Of a DNA stretch of 64,000 nt, positions 46,320-54,936 are shown in pieces. Each line of letters starts with the position of its first letter. Position 1 is the stretch's first letter. The DNA comes from Burkholderia catarinensis. Its GTDB lineage: Bacteria > Pseudomonadota > Gammaproteobacteria > Burkholderiales > Burkholderiaceae. Both the position numbers and the translations under genes were made by a program. The stretch spans positions 62,001 through 126,000 of the forward strand of contig NZ_MDEQ02000006.1 in the NCBI RefSeq assembly GCF_001883705.2, given 5' to 3'. A model generated the notes under the pieces. The model searched no databases. It was not told where the DNA came from and saw only the letters and a program-made list of their open reading frames with translations.

Positions 46320-46910
46320 CTAATGACTGCTTCCGGTCGCGCTCGAACTGCCCTGGCTTCCGCCCGATGCGGACGGCGAACCGGCCGGACCGGTACTCCA
46401 CACGGTCGACGAGTTGTAATGATTCGAACCCGTGATCGCGCCTGAACCGCCACTGCCTGTCAGGCCGGCAGCACCCGCGTTGGCATAGCCCTGGTCGTTC
46501 CCGCCCGTGGCCGTGTAGTGGTTCGCGCCGAGTACGATCGTGGCGGTCACCCCTCCCGACAGCGCATTTGCGTTCTCGTTCGTGCTGCTGTTTCCGCCGT
46601 ACGAGCCTGCGGCACCGATACCGCCGCCTGCCGCGAACGCGCCCCCGTTCGTGCCCGAACCGCTGGCCGTCGAGGTCGAGTTGTGGAAGGCGGATGCCGT
46701 GCCGACGGAACCAGCGGGTGTGACGGTACTGCCTGCGTTCGCGCCCGCCGTCGAAGTCGAATTGCTGGTATAGCTGCCGGACCCGACCAGCACCGAACCT
46801 GAAACACCCGCCGCAACGGATTGCGTCTGGTTGGTCGTGGAGAGCCCCGCTGCCAATGCAGCCGACGATAAGACGGTGAGCGCTGTCGCTAAAATAACGT
46901 TGGCTTTCAT
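46320..46910 (-). CDS. Exported Gly/Ser/Asn/Thr-rich protein, possible fibre subunit
   Basis: 196 residues: signal peptide MKANVILATALTVLSSAALA, then almost pure Gly, Ser, Ala, Thr and Asn with few charges. Loose repeats recur (SGSGTNGGAFAAGG, AAGSYGGNSSTNE, GYANAGAAGLTGSGGSGA), with HYTATGG and NHYNSSTVWSTG aromatic spots. This resembles curlin or other amyloid-type subunits in composition, though no curli repeat is seen. AAGGAA precedes the ATG. It is a candidate structural subunit of a secreted fibre or matrix. Confidence 0.82.
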   Translation of the reverse strand: MKANVILATALTVLSSAALAAGLSTTNQTQSVAAGVSGSVLVGSGSYTSNSTSTAGANAGSTVTPAGSVGTASAFHNSTSTASGSGTNGGAFAAGGGIGAAGSYGGNSSTNENANALSGGVTATIVLGANHYTATGGNDQGYANAGAAGLTGSGGSGAITGSNHYNSSTVWSTGPAGSPSASGGSQGSSSATGSSH

Positions 46911-47021
46911 AGCAATTCCTTGCTGTGATGAAGTTCGGCGGTGGCGGAGCCGGGTCTCCCCCCATCGAGCGGAACCCGGCATCCGTGCCGCCAGCCAATG
47001 ACGAACGCTGCGCGTCGCGGC

Positions 47022-47345
47022 TTAGTGGTGGTACGTCCAGCCGATCGAGCCGGCATTCGCGCCGCTGGTGCCGCCGGCCTGCGAGCCGCCGAAGCCGAAA
47101 CCGCCAACCGACGACGATTGGGTGTGGCTCGTGTACGAGATCGAACCGCTGCCCGGGCCGCCGGCGATTGCGCCCGCTGCGCCGAGCGCCGCGCCGGAAT
47201 CGGTCGCGGTGAAGTGGCCGAACCCGACAACTCCGGCCATCGTCGAACCGCCGCTCGTCGAGCTGCTGCTCGACACCGTGCCGCTACCTGCGAACGCTGC
47301 ACCCGAAACGGCCAGGACTGCTACTGCAATGAGAAGCTTCTTCAT
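47022..47345 (-). CDS. Exported Gly/Ser-rich small protein, first gene of the cluster
   Basis: 107 residues from ATG 47345 (GGAG 6 bases upstream; an ATG at 47357 has none). The signal peptide is MKKLLIAVAVLAVSGAAFAG. The mature chain is Gly/Ser/Ala-rich with aromatic spacing (GVVGFGHFTATDSG, SVGGFGFGGSQAGG, IGWTYHH). No Cys. It resembles the 46320-46910 protein in composition and could be its partner subunit. The long non-coding region with dyads lies directly upstream and probably contains the cluster promoter. Confidence 0.82.
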   Translation of the reverse strand: MKKLLIAVAVLAVSGAAFAGSGTVSSSSSTSGGSTMAGVVGFGHFTATDSGAALGAAGAIAGGPGSGSISYTSHTQSSSVGGFGFGGSQAGGTSGANAGSIGWTYHH

Positions 47346-47412
47346 GGTCGACTCCATAACGGCGTGGATGGAATGAGCCAGGAAGATCGCACGCCATCAA
47401 CCTCCCTGATTT

Positions 47413-47439
47413 TAGTGATCCTGAAAATAAGGATCACTA
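47413..47439. repeat. 10-bp dyad upstream of the exported-protein cluster
   Basis: TAGTGATCCT (47413-47422) / AGGATCACTA (47430-47439) around GAAAATA, 67 bp before the first ATG of the cluster on the minus strand. A good candidate for an operator or leader hairpin. Confidence 0.6.
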
Positions 47440-47813
47440 TTCAATTAATAAAATTAACTGCCATTCCAATTAATGCACTAGGCAATTTTGGCCAGCAGAA
47501 TTCTAGCTTCTTATTTTTAAGTTTCCAAAATTTATTAACAGGTGTTTTCGATGAATTTTATGAACATTGAATCAGGATCGAAAACACCAAAATAAAATCA
47601 ACCGGAATGACGCGCACATCCTTCCGGATCGCGATATTCGACACCCCGCCGGACAGCATACCGGCACGCGGCATCCGTTTCCGGAGTCGAAAAATCGCGA
47701 ACATATTTACCACCGAAAAATGCAGCGTCGTTCAAAATGCTCTTTTTATTCGAGCGACGACGAGCCTGCATTGCAGCCAGGTGGCATGTCTTCTCCCTGA
47801 GCTACCGACGAAA

Positions 47814-47836
47814 GGTCGTCCGGATAATCCGGACGA
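47814..47836. repeat. 23-bp near-continuous palindrome
   Basis: GTCGTCCGGAT A ATCCGGACGAC: 11-bp arms (47814-47824, 47826-47836) with a single central base, about 470 bp upstream of the exported-protein cluster. Perfect symmetry of this length is typical of a dimeric repressor site. Confidence 0.6.
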
Positions 47837-49460
47837 CGGGCGTTCGATTTAATCCGGCCGGAGCCGGCATTGGCCAGGCGCGATCGAAACCGCCCTGCAC
47901 GGCCGAAGACGAATCGGCATCACGCTGTCCGGCACGAACAGCCTGATCCATCCGGGTGAACTGAATGAAGGCGAGCACCGCTGTCGCCCGATTGCCGCGC
48001 GGCGCGACAACCGCTCCAGCACGCGAAGCGCGCGGAGGCCAAGAAATCGGCATGGAGAAACCCGCGAAGCTGGCACCGTGTCGCGAGCAACACCCCGGCC
48101 TGTCCGACTACCCCGCTCGTGCGTAAAGTACGCACCGATCAAGCGACTGCTTTTGGTCTTCATCGCTGTTTCCCCGACTGCTTATTGACGAGTTGGTCGC
48201 CCCATCTCTTCGTTACGTCATGTCGACCGCTCGCCGGTGCGTCCCATGCCGCAAGCAGCGTGCCACGCGTTATTCCACCGCGCATTGCGCGCGGCGAACG
48301 CCCCTCACGCCGGCACGTATCGCCAGGAACGGCATTTTTTGTTTCAGGAATGTATCGCAACAACGATTCGGCACCCGCCGCGATCATTGCGCGCCGCGAA
48401 GCAATCCCGGGATTAGACGGACGAATCCGGCACGCGGACCCTCGCCGAACGGCCAGGCGAACGAGTGTTTCAATCTTGAGAAGCGCGTCGTCGCGCTGGC
48501 CGGTCGGCGCCGGTCTTTCCGCTTGCAAACCACGCGTCACGGCCCGTGCAGCCGGCCTCCGCGGTCCGGAAGAACAGGAATCGCAGCGTGGCGGCGCCCT
48601 GCTCCGCAAGCCCGTGCGACCGCCGCGGAAATGCCGGCGACACGCATTCACCCCGATGACCGAAACGAATTTGATTCATCCGTGAAAATACCGACACGAT
48701 CACGCGTCGATCGACAGGCGGAGCGATCGGTAAAAAATAAATTGTGCACCGGTCGATGAAGGTGCCGCCCGGCCATTTATTTCATAAAAATTAAAACGAA
48801 TGAAAACGTTCGATCCCAATTGGGCCCAGCGCATCAAATTTCAACTTCCATTCAATCTGCCTTTCACACCCGGATCGCCGGATAGACGATGCCTTAAAAA
48901 AACGTTTTCAATCCGGAATCGGTGCGATTCTCACCCATGAAACATGCGCATTCAACGCCTGTTTGACACCATCAACCCCGCAAAAGCCTGATTTATTGCG
49001 AGTTTCTTCGTATCGAATCGCATCGATCCGGCATTCATCCGAGTCGCTTTCCTGTCCCCACGATTCACGCACGAAACACAATGTCGCGCGCCACGCGTCG
49101 ATCGCACGGCCGCGCCCGCGCACATTGGGTCTGCGCCGTCACTGGCATGCCGATTGCCTGACATCCGGCTCCAATCGAGCGGCACGCCACGGCACGAAGC
49201 ACACGGACGGCGGCCAGCTCGTCAATCAGCGTGTCGGGGAAAAGGCGATGAAGATCACCACCGATCGATCGACGTTCGCGTCGTTCAAGCATCAACGGGG
49301 TTGTCAGCGAAACCGGAGCGCCTGTCGCGGCGCTTCGTCGACATCGGTACATGCGGACCGGCGCTTGCCGAAACGATGCCCGTGCAGCGGGATGGAGCGT
49401 GTGCGCGCAGCCGTCGAGCAAATCGACGCAGGGTTCCTGGAGATGCTCGACGATGGATAG

Positions 49461-49682
49461 TATGGGCGGGCGGCCGACTACACGCTGCCGGTAATGGTCA
49501 CGGAGCTCGGCGTCGACGGGTCGAATTCGCGCAAGCGCGACGAGCTCGACGAATTCCAGCGGCGCTGTGGCGCTATCCGCTGCTGAAGGCCGTGGTCTAT
49601 TCCAACGCCATCGATACGCCCGGCGCACGATGTGCCGGACTGGTGGATCGCGCCGGCGTTCCTGCAGACGACGGTCGTCTGA
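49461..49682 (+). pseudogene. Decayed glycoside hydrolase C-terminus (GH26-like)
   Basis: Three frames are needed to read one protein tail: YGRAADYTLPVMVTELGVDG, then RDELDEFQRR; after a shift LWRYPLLKAVVYSNAIDTPG; after another shift VPDWWIAPAFLQTTVV followed by a stop. The order (TELGVDG, then aromatic-LKAVVY-N, then PDWWI) is that of mannanase-type glycosidases that close Burkholderia exopolysaccharide proteins. An in-frame TAG (49458-49460) precedes it. At least two frameshifts make it non-functional. The family assignment is tentative. Confidence 0.6.
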
Positions 49683-49696
49683 CGGCCGGCGGCGCG

Positions 49697-50623
49697 TCAG
49701 CCGAGCAATTCCTTTTTCCGCAGGTGCACGACGTCGCGCATCGGCGGCGCGCCGAACAGCCGGCTGTATTCGCGGCTGAACTGCGATGCGCTTTCGTAGC
49801 CGACGACGGCAGCCACCGACCCGACGTCGCCGCCCTGCCGCAGCAGCAGCAGCCGCCGCGCCTCGTGCAACCGCAGCTGCTTCTGGTACTGCAGCGGGCT
49901 CAGCGTCGTCACGTGCTTGAAATGATGGTGCAGCGACGACACGCTCATGTTGACCGCCTGCGCGAGCGACTCGACGCGCATCGGCTCCGTGAAGTGATCG
50001 CGGATCCATTCGATCGCGCGCGCGATCCGGTGCGTCTGGCTGCCCGCGATGGCCATGTGCCGCAGCCGCGTGCCCTGCCCGCTCGTCATCAGCCGGTACA
50101 GCAATTCCTTTTCGATCAGCGGTGCGACGACCGGAATATCGGCCGGCGTATCGAGCAGCCGCAACAGCCGCAGCGCGGCGTCGAGCAGCGGCGGCGTCAG
50201 CTCGGCGAGCGCGATCCCCTCGCCTTCCGGGCCCGCGTCGGGCTCGGGTAGCCGCATCTCGGCCGCGAGTTCGACGATGCGCTGCGGATCGAGCGTCAGC
50301 GACAGGCACAAATAGGGCGCATCCGGCGACGCGTGCGTCACGCGCGACAGGATCGGCAAGTCGATCGACGTAATCAGGCAATTCTGCGTGTCGTATTCAT
50401 AAGCCTGGCCGGCCACGATCACGCGCTTCGCGCCCTGCGCGGCGATCACGAGCGCGGCCCGCGACACGCCGCAGCCGAGATCGACCGGGCGCGTGTGCCG
50501 ATGCAGCATCAGGCCCGGCACGGCCGTCGAATGCGAGCCGTCCGCCGGTGCGAAACGGCCGATCAGCGACGCCAGTTCGCGCCGCCCGGATTCGCGCGAC
50601 GCCACGATATCGGTCATGTCCAT
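49697..50623 (-). CDS. AraC family regulator with AraC_N domain
   Basis: 308 residues from ATG 50623 (GAGGAT 7 bases upstream). The N-terminal AraC_N (PF06719-like) cupin has HRHTRPVDLGCGVSRAALVI and QGAKRVIVAGQAYEYD. The C-terminal HTH pair reads VESLAQAVNMSVSSLHHHFK and VAAVVGYESASQFSREYSRL. The IRDHFTEPMRVESLA segment is typical of the RhaS-like AraC_N regulators that sit by dehydrogenase genes. It is divergent from iorAB, with a repeat element in between. Confidence 0.92.
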   Translation of the reverse strand: MDMTDIVASRESGRRELASLIGRFAPADGSHSTAVPGLMLHRHTRPVDLGCGVSRAALVIAAQGAKRVIVAGQAYEYDTQNCLITSIDLPILSRVTHASPDAPYLCLSLTLDPQRIVELAAEMRLPEPDAGPEGEGIALAELTPPLLDAALRLLRLLDTPADIPVVAPLIEKELLYRLMTSGQGTRLRHMAIAGSQTHRIARAIEWIRDHFTEPMRVESLAQAVNMSVSSLHHHFKHVTTLSPLQYQKQLRLHEARRLLLLRQGGDVGSVAAVVGYESASQFSREYSRLFGAPPMRDVVHLRKKELLG

Positions 50624-50756
50624 GACGCATCCTCGATTGATTTCCCCATGTCGCGGGAGCATAGCGAAACCGCCTGCGGCGTGCCGGGGATTTGCAGGAT
50701 TGTTCAATAAATTTGCAGGATTGGGTAGACGCAAAAACCGACGTCTCGCGCACACT

Positions 50757-51047
50757 CAGGGCCTGCTCACGCTCATAGCGGGCTTGCGAACGTGCGTTGC
50801 CGGTCGTAGTGCAAGGAGAGAGGAGCGCCGTTTGGCCGCGCCAAACAAGCGACGATCGACGCCGCAATACGGCCGGCAACGCACGTTCCCCTGTTTGGAA
50901 AAATTCATTCGTGGGGCTGGTCCCCAGAAGGGCCGATCGCGGCGTCATGCTCCTCGCGAATACGTCGAGTATTCGCTTCGTCGCATTCCTTGCGCTCGGC
51001 CCTTCTGGGGACCAGCGCAAGCCCGCTATGAGCGTGAGCAGACCCTG
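50757..51047. repeat. 291-bp element with nested inverted repeats (MITE-like)
   Basis: Outer 32-bp inverted repeats (50757-50788 and 51016-51047, 31/32 matching) enclose two stems: 16 bp (50788-50803 / 50873-50888), capped by GTTTGGC/GCCAAAC (50830/50840), and a perfect 20-bp stem (50917-50936 / 50996-51015), capped by GCGAATAC/GTATTCGC (50956/50969). It would fold as a three-way cruciform in DNA or RNA. It lies between the divergent AraC gene and iorA. It may be a dispersed Burkholderia repeat; no transposase and no clear target duplication are seen. Confidence 0.88.
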
Positions 51048-51089
51048 TAACCGGGCGCATGCCGGGTTTTCCCCACGGAGACAATCACA

Positions 51090-51551
51090 ATGCCTACCTC
51101 GTTTGTCCTGAACGGCAAGAACGTCACGCTCGACGCCGATCCGTCGATGCCCGTCCTCTGGGCGATTCGCGAACACGCGGGACTGACCGGCACGAAATTC
51201 GGCTGCGGCATGGCGCAGTGCGGCGCGTGCACCGTGCATCTCGAAGGCCAGGCCGTCCGCTCGTGCGTGCTGCCGCTCGCCGGCATCGCGGGCAAGCACA
51301 TCACGACGATCGAAGGCCTGCAGAGCAAGCCCGCGCAGGCCGTGCAGGCCGCATGGGTCAAGCTGCAGGTGCCGCAATGCGGCTATTGCCAGTCCGGCCA
51401 GATCATGTCGGCCACCGCGCTGCTTGAACAAAACCCGAAGCCGACCGACTCGGACATCGACGCCGCGATGAACGGCAACCTGTGCCGCTGTGCGACCTAC
51501 GCCCGCATCCGGGCCGCGATCCACGACGCGGCCGCGACGCTGGGAGCCTGA
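51090..51551 (+). CDS. iorA: (2Fe-2S)-binding subunit, isoquinoline 1-oxidoreductase type
   Basis: 153 residues. The plant-type ferredoxin domain carries C39, C44, C47 and C59 ([17 protein letters not shown]); the C-terminal helical 2Fe-2S domain carries C97, C100, C132 and C134 ([17 protein letters not shown]). This is the small electron-transfer subunit of IorAB-type molybdenum hydroxylases that oxidise N-heterocycles or aldehydes. The catalytic subunit follows 2 bp after its stop. CGGAG lies about 9 bases before ATG 51090. Confidence 0.93.
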   Translation: MPTSFVLNGKNVTLDADPSMPVLWAIREHAGLTGTKFGCGMAQCGACTVHLEGQAVRSCVLPLAGIAGKHITTIEGLQSKPAQAVQAAWVKLQVPQCGYCQSGQIMSATALLEQNPKPTDSDIDAAMNGNLCRCATYARIRAAIHDAAATLGA

Positions 51552-51553
51552 CC

Positions 51554-53764
51554 ATGACGATCGAACTCGACAACACCGGTTCGGTGCGCCCGTCGCGCCG
51601 CACGTTCCTGAAGACCGCGGGCGCCGCGGCCGCCGTCAGCCTGACCATCGGCTTCGAATGGGCCGGCCTCGGCCGCCGCGCGCTCGCCGCGACCGCGCCC
51701 GCCGCCGGCTTCGCGCCGAACGCATTCCTACGCATCACGCCCGACGGCACCGTCACCGTCATCGCGAAGCACGTCGAAATGGGCCAGGGCGCGTATACGG
51801 GCATCGCGACGATCGTCGCCGAGGAGCTCGACGCCGACTGGTCGAGCGTGCGCGTCGAAAGCGCGCCAGCCGATGCGAAGCGCTACGCGAACCTCGCGTT
51901 CGGCACGATGCAGGGCACGGGCGGCAGTTCGGCCATGTCGAACTCGTGGCAGCAACTGCGCGAAGCGGGCGGCAAGGCCCGCGCGATGCTCGTGTCGGCC
52001 GCGGCGGCCCGCTGGAAGGTGCCGGCCGGCGAGCTGACGACAGCGGGTGGCGTCGTCACGCACGCGAAGAGCGGCAAGACGGCCGCGTACGGCACGCTCG
52101 TCGCCGATGCGTCGAAGCTGCCCGTGCCGGACAAGGTCACGCTGAAGCAGCCGGCCGATTTCAAGCTGATCGGCCACCGGATTCCGCGCGTCGACGCATC
52201 GGCAAAATCGAACGGCACCGCGCATTTCACGCTCGACACGACGTTCCCCGGCATGCGCGTCGCGCTGCTGCAGCGCCCGCCGCGCTTCGGCGCGACGGTG
52301 AAATCGTTCGACGCGACGGCCGCCAAGGCCGTGCCGGGCGTCGTCTCGGTCGTGCGGGTGCCGGGTGGCGTCGCGGTCGTCGCGACGGGCTTCTGGGCCG
52401 CGAAACAGGGCCGCGACGCGCTGAAGGTCGAATGGGACGAAACGAACGCCGAAAAGCGCGGCTCGGACGAGATCATGCGCGAATACCGGCAGCTCGCCGA
52501 CAAGCCGGGCACGTCGGCACGCAAGGATGGCGATGCCGACGCGGCGATCGCGGGCGCGGCGCGCAAGATCAGCGCAACCTACGAATTCCCGTATCTCGCG
52601 CACGCGCCGATGGAGCCGCTCGACGCGGTCGTCAAGCTCACGGCGAACAGCTGCGAGATCTGGGCCGGCGACCAGTTCCAGACGGTCGACCAGGGCAACG
52701 CGGCCAAGGTCGCGGGCCTGAAACCCGAGCAGGTGCAGATCCACACGCTGTATGCGGGCGGCAGCTTCGGCCGGCGCGCGAACGCATGGTCGGACTATGT
52801 GGTCGAGGCCGTATCGATCGCGAAGGCGCTCGGCGCGGACGGCAAGCCGGTCAAGCTGCAGTGGACGCGCGAGGACGACATCCAGGGCGGCTTCTACCGG
52901 CCGATGTACTTCCACAAGCTCGACGCAGGCCTGACCGCGGACGGCCGGCTGGTCGGCTGGCGCCACCGGATCGTCGGCCAGTCGATCCTCGCCGGCACGC
53001 CGTTCGAAGCGTTCATGGTCAAGAACGGCGTCGACGCGACGTCGGTCGAGGGCGCGGCGAACCTGCCGTACGCGGTGCCGAACGTGTCGGTCGAACTCGC
53101 GACCGCGAAGACGGGCGTGCCCGTGCTGTGGTGGCGCGTGGTCGGCAGCTCGCACACGGCCTATGCGGTCGAGGCGTTCATCGACGAAGCCGCGCACACG
53201 GCAGGCAAGGATCCGTACGCGTTCCGCCACGACCTGCTCGCGAAGGAACCGCGCATGCGCGCGGTGCTGGACCTGGCCGCGCAAAAGGCCGGCTGGGATC
53301 CGGCCAAGCCGTTGCCGAAGGGCCGCGGGCGCGGGATCGCGGTGGCCGAGGCGTTCAAGAGCTACGTCGCGCAGGTGGCCGAAGTGTCGGTCGACGCGGA
53401 CGGCAAGGTGAAGGTCGAGCGCGTGGTGTGCGCGGTCGATTGCGGGATCGCGATCAATCCCGACATCGTCGCCGCGCAGATGGAGGGCGGCATCGGCTTC
53501 GGGCTCGGCGCGGCGATGCACAGCGCGATCACGCTGAAGGATGGCCACGTCGAGCAGCGCAACTTCGACGGCTACAACGTGCTGCGGATGGCGGAGATGC
53601 CGAAGGTCGAGGTGCATATCGTGCCGTCGGCCGAAGCGCCGACCGGGGTCGGCGAGCCGGGCGTCGCGCCGGTCGGTCCGGCTGTCGCGAACGCGATCTT
53701 CGCGGCGACGGGCAAGCGGCATTACGTGCTGCCGTTCGATTCGGCGGATAGCGCGAAGGCTTGA
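51554..53764 (+). CDS. iorB: Molybdopterin-binding subunit, isoquinoline 1-oxidoreductase type
   Basis: 736 residues. A twin-arginine signal ([18 protein letters not shown]) indicates folded export to the periplasm, as for IorB-type enzymes. Aldehyde-oxidase repeats follow: [55 protein letters not shown], and a C-terminal [20 protein letters not shown] with the active Glu. There is no iron-sulphur domain; electrons pass to the small subunit. Cofactor is molybdopterin cytosine dinucleotide in this family. Substrate unknown. A terminator follows. Confidence 0.93.
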   Translation: MTIELDNTGSVRPSRRTFLKTAGAAAAVSLTIGFEWAGLGRRALAATAPAAGFAPNAFLRITPDGTVTVIAKHVEMGQGAYTGIATIVAEELDADWSSVRVESAPADAKRYANLAFGTMQGTGGSSAMSNSWQQLREAGGKARAMLVSAAAARWKVPAGELTTAGGVVTHAKSGKTAAYGTLVADASKLPVPDKVTLKQPADFKLIGHRIPRVDASAKSNGTAHFTLDTTFPGMRVALLQRPPRFGATVKSFDATAAKAVPGVVSVVRVPGGVAVVATGFWAAKQGRDALKVEWDETNAEKRGSDEIMREYRQLADKPGTSARKDGDADAAIAGAARKISATYEFPYLAHAPMEPLDAVVKLTANSCEIWAGDQFQTVDQGNAAKVAGLKPEQVQIHTLYAGGSFGRRANAWSDYVVEAVSIAKALGADGKPVKLQWTREDDIQGGFYRPMYFHKLDAGLTADGRLVGWRHRIVGQSILAGTPFEAFMVKNGVDATSVEGAANLPYAVPNVSVELATAKTGVPVLWWRVVGSSHTAYAVEAFIDEAAHTAGKDPYAFRHDLLAKEPRMRAVLDLAAQKAGWDPAKPLPKGRGRGIAVAEAFKSYVAQVAEVSVDADGKVKVERVVCAVDCGIAINPDIVAAQMEGGIGFGLGAAMHSAITLKDGHVEQRNFDGYNVLRMAEMPKVEVHIVPSAEAPTGVGEPGVAPVGPAVANAIFAATGKRHYVLPFDSADSAKA

Positions 53765-53778
53765 CGGGCGGGTGGATA

Positions 53779-53821
53779 CGCCGGCCGCGGGGCGAGGTTT
53801 GCCCCGCGGCCGGCGTTTTTT
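53779..53821 (+). terminator. Rho-independent terminator of iorAB
   Basis: Perfect 15-bp stem CGCCGGCCGCGGGGC (53779-53793) / GCCCCGCGGCCGGCG (53801-53815), loop GAGGTTT, followed by TTTTTT. Confidence 0.93.
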
Positions 53822-53838
53822 GTTGGACGCGGCCTGAT

Positions 53839-53922
53839 GTAGGGTTCGATGTCGGCAAAAATCGCCCGCAACCCATTGATTCATATAGCCAGTTCGTCAA
53901 TTCCGGTAGGGTTCGATGTCGG
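53839..53922. repeat. 17-bp direct repeat
   Basis: GTAGGGTTCGATGTCGG occurs at 53839-53855 and 53906-53922 (exact, 67 bp apart) in the gap between iorB and the winged-helix gene. Possibly regulatory or a trace of a duplication. Confidence 0.6.
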
Positions 53923-53978
53923 GTTCTCAGCCCGGCCGCGGCGATGTGCCGCCCGCCTCGAATCCCGCCTCCCCCACG

Positions 53979-54006
53979 CGTTACGCCAGACGTAACGCCC
54001 GTAACG
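53979..54006. promoter_or_regulatory. CGTAACG repeats upstream of the winged-helix regulator
   Basis: CGTTACG (53979-53985) faces CGTAACG (53991-53997), and a second direct CGTAACG lies at 54000-54006, 9 bp on. A further TACGTAAC lies near 54020. Tandem half-sites of this kind suit an OmpR/PhoB-type DNA-binding domain, such as the gene that follows at 54220. Binding is inferred. Confidence 0.4.
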
Positions 54007-54219
54007 TCGCCCGCCGATGCTACGTAACAATTCTTCAATATTGCTCCCCCCCCTTATTTACCCGTTCCGCGCCTGTCGTTAAAAATTCTTTTAAATTCAA
54101 GGCCGCCACGCCACCTGCGCCGGTTCCATCCCCCGTCGACACGTGACTATCCTCCCCCTGGCCCGGAAGTTGCAGCACAGGACCCGCAAACACTCCTTTA
54201 AGGACATGCGAGGGCCACC

Positions 54220-54618
54220 ATGGATTGCAAATACCTGTACATCGACAACATAAAAATCAACTTCGTGCGCCGCACGATCGAAATCGACAACAAAATCGTT
54301 GACGTTACGCCGCGCGAATTCGACGTCGTCGAATTCCTGCTCGACAACATGAACAAGATCGTGCCGCGGCAGGCAATCCAGGAAGCCGTGTGGGGCCGTG
54401 AGCTCGGCGTGTCGTCGCGCACGCTCGACACCCATATCTCGCGGATCCGTTCGAAGCTGCAGCTCGACTACGACAAGAACCTGCGGATCATCCCGATCTA
54501 CGCGGTCGGCTATCGCCTGGTGCTGTTCGGTGCGGCGATGACGCACGTCGAGCGCCACGAAGCCACGCCGATCCTGCGCGCGGCGCCGCAAGCCGTGATG
54601 GCCGCCGACTACGCCTGA
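54220..54618 (+). CDS. Orphan OmpR/PhoB-type winged-helix regulator (no receiver)
   Basis: 132 residues. There is no receiver domain: the chain starts MDCKYLYIDNIKINFVRRTI and goes straight into an OmpR-type winged helix (VTPREFDVVEFLLDNMNKIV; SSRTLDTHISRIRSKLQLDY; IYAVGYRLVLFG). It ends in a short Ala-rich tail. Its codons are more AT-rich at the start than the neighbours, suggesting a different history. Next to the T3SS locus it may regulate secretion genes, as HrpG (an OmpR-family protein) does in related bacteria; that is inference. Confidence 0.88.
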   Translation: MDCKYLYIDNIKINFVRRTIEIDNKIVDVTPREFDVVEFLLDNMNKIVPRQAIQEAVWGRELGVSSRTLDTHISRIRSKLQLDYDKNLRIIPIYAVGYRLVLFGAAMTHVERHEATPILRAAPQAVMAADYA

Positions 54619-54936
54619 CGATTCACCCGCGCGCCGCCCGCTCGCGGCCCGCCCGTCGGGCGCGGCCTGCATGCCGCCCGGCCCGCCAGCCAGTCGCGAC
54701 CCGACCGCCGCCTCCGGGCGGCGGTTGCTTTTGGCCGCCGGCCGCCGCGCAACCCCGCCGCCACGCTTCGTAGCGCCCCGCTCCCGCCGTCGCCGCACGA
54801 TGCGCACGACTACGGATTCCGGCGCGGCACACGGCCATTGCCGTCCCTACAATCGACGCAGCAGCCGGGCGCCCCTCCGCGCCACCGGCCCCACAACAAC
54901 CCGTCGAACCAACGCCGAATCCGCCCCGATCCCGCC
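54619..54936. other. Leader region upstream of sctQ
   Basis: 318 bp of GC-rich sequence with no gene seen. It must carry the sctQ promoter. No TTCG-N16-TTCG (PIP/hrpII) box was found in it. Confidence 0.4.

Larger units (their letters stand above)
47346..49460. other. 2.1-kb region without a convincing gene
   Basis: Open frames here are short, Arg/Ser-rich and overlap in several phases; none shows a domain, signal peptide or good SD. The region is locally AT-rich (47400-47620 and 48720-48910), unlike its surroundings, and holds the two dyads listed separately. It probably contains the promoter of the exported-protein cluster, and perhaps small RNAs or decayed DNA. I could not find a clear GG-N10-GC sigma54 promoter. 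Confidence 0.5.

Noticed and set aside
47388..47402. Possible sigma54 promoter (GG-N10-GC on the minus strand) before the exported-protein cluster
   Set aside because: The GG and GC spacing fits but surrounding bases (AGGTTG / GTGC) match the TGGCAC/TTGC consensus poorly.
47346..49460. Several short ORFs (for example 48119-48685 and 48193-48759) as real genes
   Set aside because: They overlap in different frames, are Arg/Ser-rich and lack SD sites, signal peptides or domains.
50493..51050. 185-codon + strand ORF through the 291-bp repeat as a protein gene
   Set aside because: It runs antisense to the AraC gene and then through the inverted-repeat element; the frame is a by-product of the repeat.
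53893..53915. PIP/hrpII-like box TTCG-N15-TTCG upstream of the winged-helix and T3SS genes
   Set aside because: The hrpII box needs N16 between TTCG elements; here the spacing is 15, one base short, and it lies over 1 kb from sctQ.
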